Shown here one piece after another: positions 14,503-15,610 of a DNA stretch of 15,610 nt (positions are counted from its first letter, which is position 1; the number at the start of each line of letters is the position of its first letter). This stretch comes from UBA4644 sp034933145. Its GTDB lineage: Bacteria; Bacillota; Clostridia; Oscillospirales; Butyricicoccaceae. The notes beneath the pieces were generated by a model. It was not told where the DNA came from and made no database searches. It worked only from the letters and a program-made list of their open reading frames with translations. The position numbers and the translations under genes are program-made. The stretch covers positions 1-15,610 of the forward strand of contig JAYFOA010000078.1 in NCBI GenBank assembly GCA_034933145.1. Direction: 5' to 3'.

Positions 14503-15063
14503 CTATACGTACCCGTGCAGAACGACAGCTATTTCCTCCCTGATTTCCATCTCGGACAGATATCTGTTTTTCACGACAATGCTTTCAATCATTGTTTCCA
14601 GCACATGCATTAAGGTCCGCACGACCGCGAGATCGTTGTCCGCATTTTTGAGATATGGCTGTAAAAGCTGATAATGCCTGGGAAGTATGGTTTTTTCCCA
14701 CGCATCCATAAGGCCGATCAATTCCTCATCGCCGTCAAAGGAAAGATAAACCTTGACCCCGAGTCGGTAAACCTGTTTCTCATAGCAGCTCAGGGCGTTC
14801 AGATCATAGATAAACTTCGTATAAAAATCGATAATGTTATTGATTTTTAAAAGCGAAGCCTGCCGCTTTATCAGATTGAAAAACTCATTTTTAATGATTT
14901 CATCAAACAACTCTTTTTTATTCTTGTAATAGTAATAAATCATCGGCAGGGAGCAATTCACATCGTTTGCAATGTTGCGAATCGTCGTTCCATGGTAACC
15001 GCTGCTGTTAAAATGCTCGACAGCCACTTCCTTGATTCGCTCTTTTAAATCCTTTTCCGCCAT
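14503..15063 (-). CDS. TetR-family transcriptional regulator
   Basis: DNA-binding repressor of 186 residues. The N-terminal helix-turn-helix is at about 24-48: TTIRNIANDVNCSLPMIYYY followed by YKNKKELF, the classic TetR signature. The C-terminal two thirds are helical and would bind an unknown ligand. Two ATGs are possible. The first, at 15072, touches the AGAGG ribosome site, whereas the ATG at 15063 is nine bases from it and is preferred. It is on the same strand as, and just upstream of, the Cys-rich operon, separated by 103 bases that contain a second operator. It probably represses itself and that operon. Confidence 0.93.
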   Translation of the reverse strand: MAEKDLKERIKEVAVEHFNSSGYHGTTIRNIANDVNCSLPMIYYYYKNKKELFDEIIKNEFFNLIKRQASLLKINNIIDFYTKFIYDLNALSCYEKQVYRLGVKVYLSFDGDEELIGLMDAWEKTILPRHYQLLQPYLKNADNDLAVVRTLMHVLETMIESIVVKNRYLSEMEIREEIAVVLHGYV

Positions 15064-15080
15064 AGCACCCATCCTCTTAC

Positions 15081-15101
15081 CTAACGTTCGTTAACATTAT
15101 A
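15081..15101 (-). promoter_or_regulatory. TetR gene promoter with overlapping operator
   Basis: On the minus strand an extended -10 TGGTATAAT (TATAAT at 15101-15096) is followed at once by the operator CTAACGTTCGTTAA (15081-15094), which covers the expected transcript start. No good -35 is seen, as is common with extended -10 promoters. This layout implies autorepression. Confidence 0.7.
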
Positions 15102-15159
15102 CCATATCAATCATCCATTTGCGATAGTACAATAAAAATATTTTTCGAAAGGTGTAGGT

Positions 15160-15610
15160 TTGCCACAGGGGTGGGGGTGAGGCACTCATCCGATGCGCAC
15201 AGGGAAATGCGAATCGCGGCCTCCGCGGCCGCGAAGCCTGCGTCGCGCTGCGAGCAAATGTGAATCACAAGATTGGGCAGGGAAAACGTCCCTATACTCC
15301 GCTGCGTGCATAGCAGACCGAAGAGTTTCGGAACGGTCAAGACCGTTCCCGACATAACCTAACCGTTTCAGAGAGATCGGGCGGAATAACCGATAAAATC
15401 GTTCCCGACCCATACCACCGACACTTTCTTATCAGTCACTGCACATACGATGCCACAAGATCAAGCGCGGAGGGGTCCGGGGGAGCATGCGCAACGCCCC
15501 CGGCGGTTTTCGGTTCCTTTTCACGTGTAAAAGGAATCGCCGTGCGGCCGCGGAGTCCGCGAAGCTTAGTTCCCGCAGCGAGCAAATGTGAATCACAAGG
15601 CTGGGCAGGG
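15160..15610 (+). repeat. Mosaic interspersed repeat, copy 4 (plus orientation, runs off the window)
   Basis: This fills the gene-free right end. It has a unit with an inverted hairpin core (15213-15233), a tail GCGAGCAAATGTGAATCAC, the 20-bp palindrome, a segment with CCCATACCACCG, the G-rich and CCTTTTC hairpins, and another GCGGCC unit. The 33-base tail at 15250-15282 recurs at 15578-15610 with two differences (spacing 328), so the array probably continues. Frames here are spurious. Bases 15102-15159 are AT-rich and hold nothing clear. Confidence 0.85.
15330..15349. repeat. Perfect 20-bp palindrome
   Basis: GGAACGGTCAAGACCGTTCC, identical to 10846-10865. Confidence 0.8.

Noticed and set aside
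15107..15413. Minus-strand frames of 82 and 75 residues
   Set aside because: They fall in repeat copy 4 and its AT-rich edge; no protein-like pattern.
8041..15610. CRISPR array
   Set aside because: Units are about 130 bp with internal hairpins, few copies and no regular unique spacers, and no cas genes are seen.

Overview
The window looks like a chromosome segment from a GC-rich anaerobic member of the Bacillota, most likely an Oscillospiraceae-type Clostridia. This is inferred from strong AGGAGG-type ribosome sites, the protein styles (OppDF transporter, cyanophycinase-like peptidase, membrane diguanylate cyclase) and GC-rich codon use in the resident genes. No rRNA, tRNA or CRISPR array was seen.

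Left part (1-7914) is a mostly conventional block. A plus-strand set comprises an oligopeptide ABC ATPase (frame open to the left edge), a beta-lactamase-fold serine hydrolase and a cyanophycinase-family peptidase. Together they suggest import and intracellular breakdown of unusual peptides. Two minus-strand genes follow (HSL-type alpha/beta hydrolase; small three-helix membrane protein), then a plus-strand AspA/AstE-type zinc deacylase with a good terminator, then a membrane-anchored diguanylate cyclase with its own sigma-A-like promoter.

Middle part (7915-11964) is accessory. Three GC-rich, non-coding mosaic repeats (copies 1-3) surround two AT-rich minus-strand genes. One is a large P-loop ATPase resembling the Sll1717 family with an apparent C-terminal S1-like RNA-binding domain; the other is a six-helix membrane protein. 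The repeats are built from recurring modules: a ~130-bp unit with a GCGGCC hairpin and a 20-bp palindrome; a module with G-rich and CCTTTTC hairpins; and a separate ~95-bp three-hairpin module that is nested in one copy and lies in the opposite relative orientation in another. The ATPase reading frame continues about 37 codons upstream of its first ATG with convincing protein sequence but no ordinary start codon.

Right part (11965-15063) is a minus-strand series: a TetR regulator, then a Cys-rich small protein, an eight-helix membrane protein and a GNAT acetyltransferase (translationally coupled), then a nitroreductase. The same 16-bp operator-like sequence stands in front of the TetR gene and in front of the Cys-rich gene, so the regulator probably controls itself and this operon. 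The window ends inside a fourth copy of the mosaic repeat (15160-15610).

The items most worth following up are the mosaic repeat family with its independently placed three-hairpin module, and the ATPase-S1 protein that sits among the repeats.
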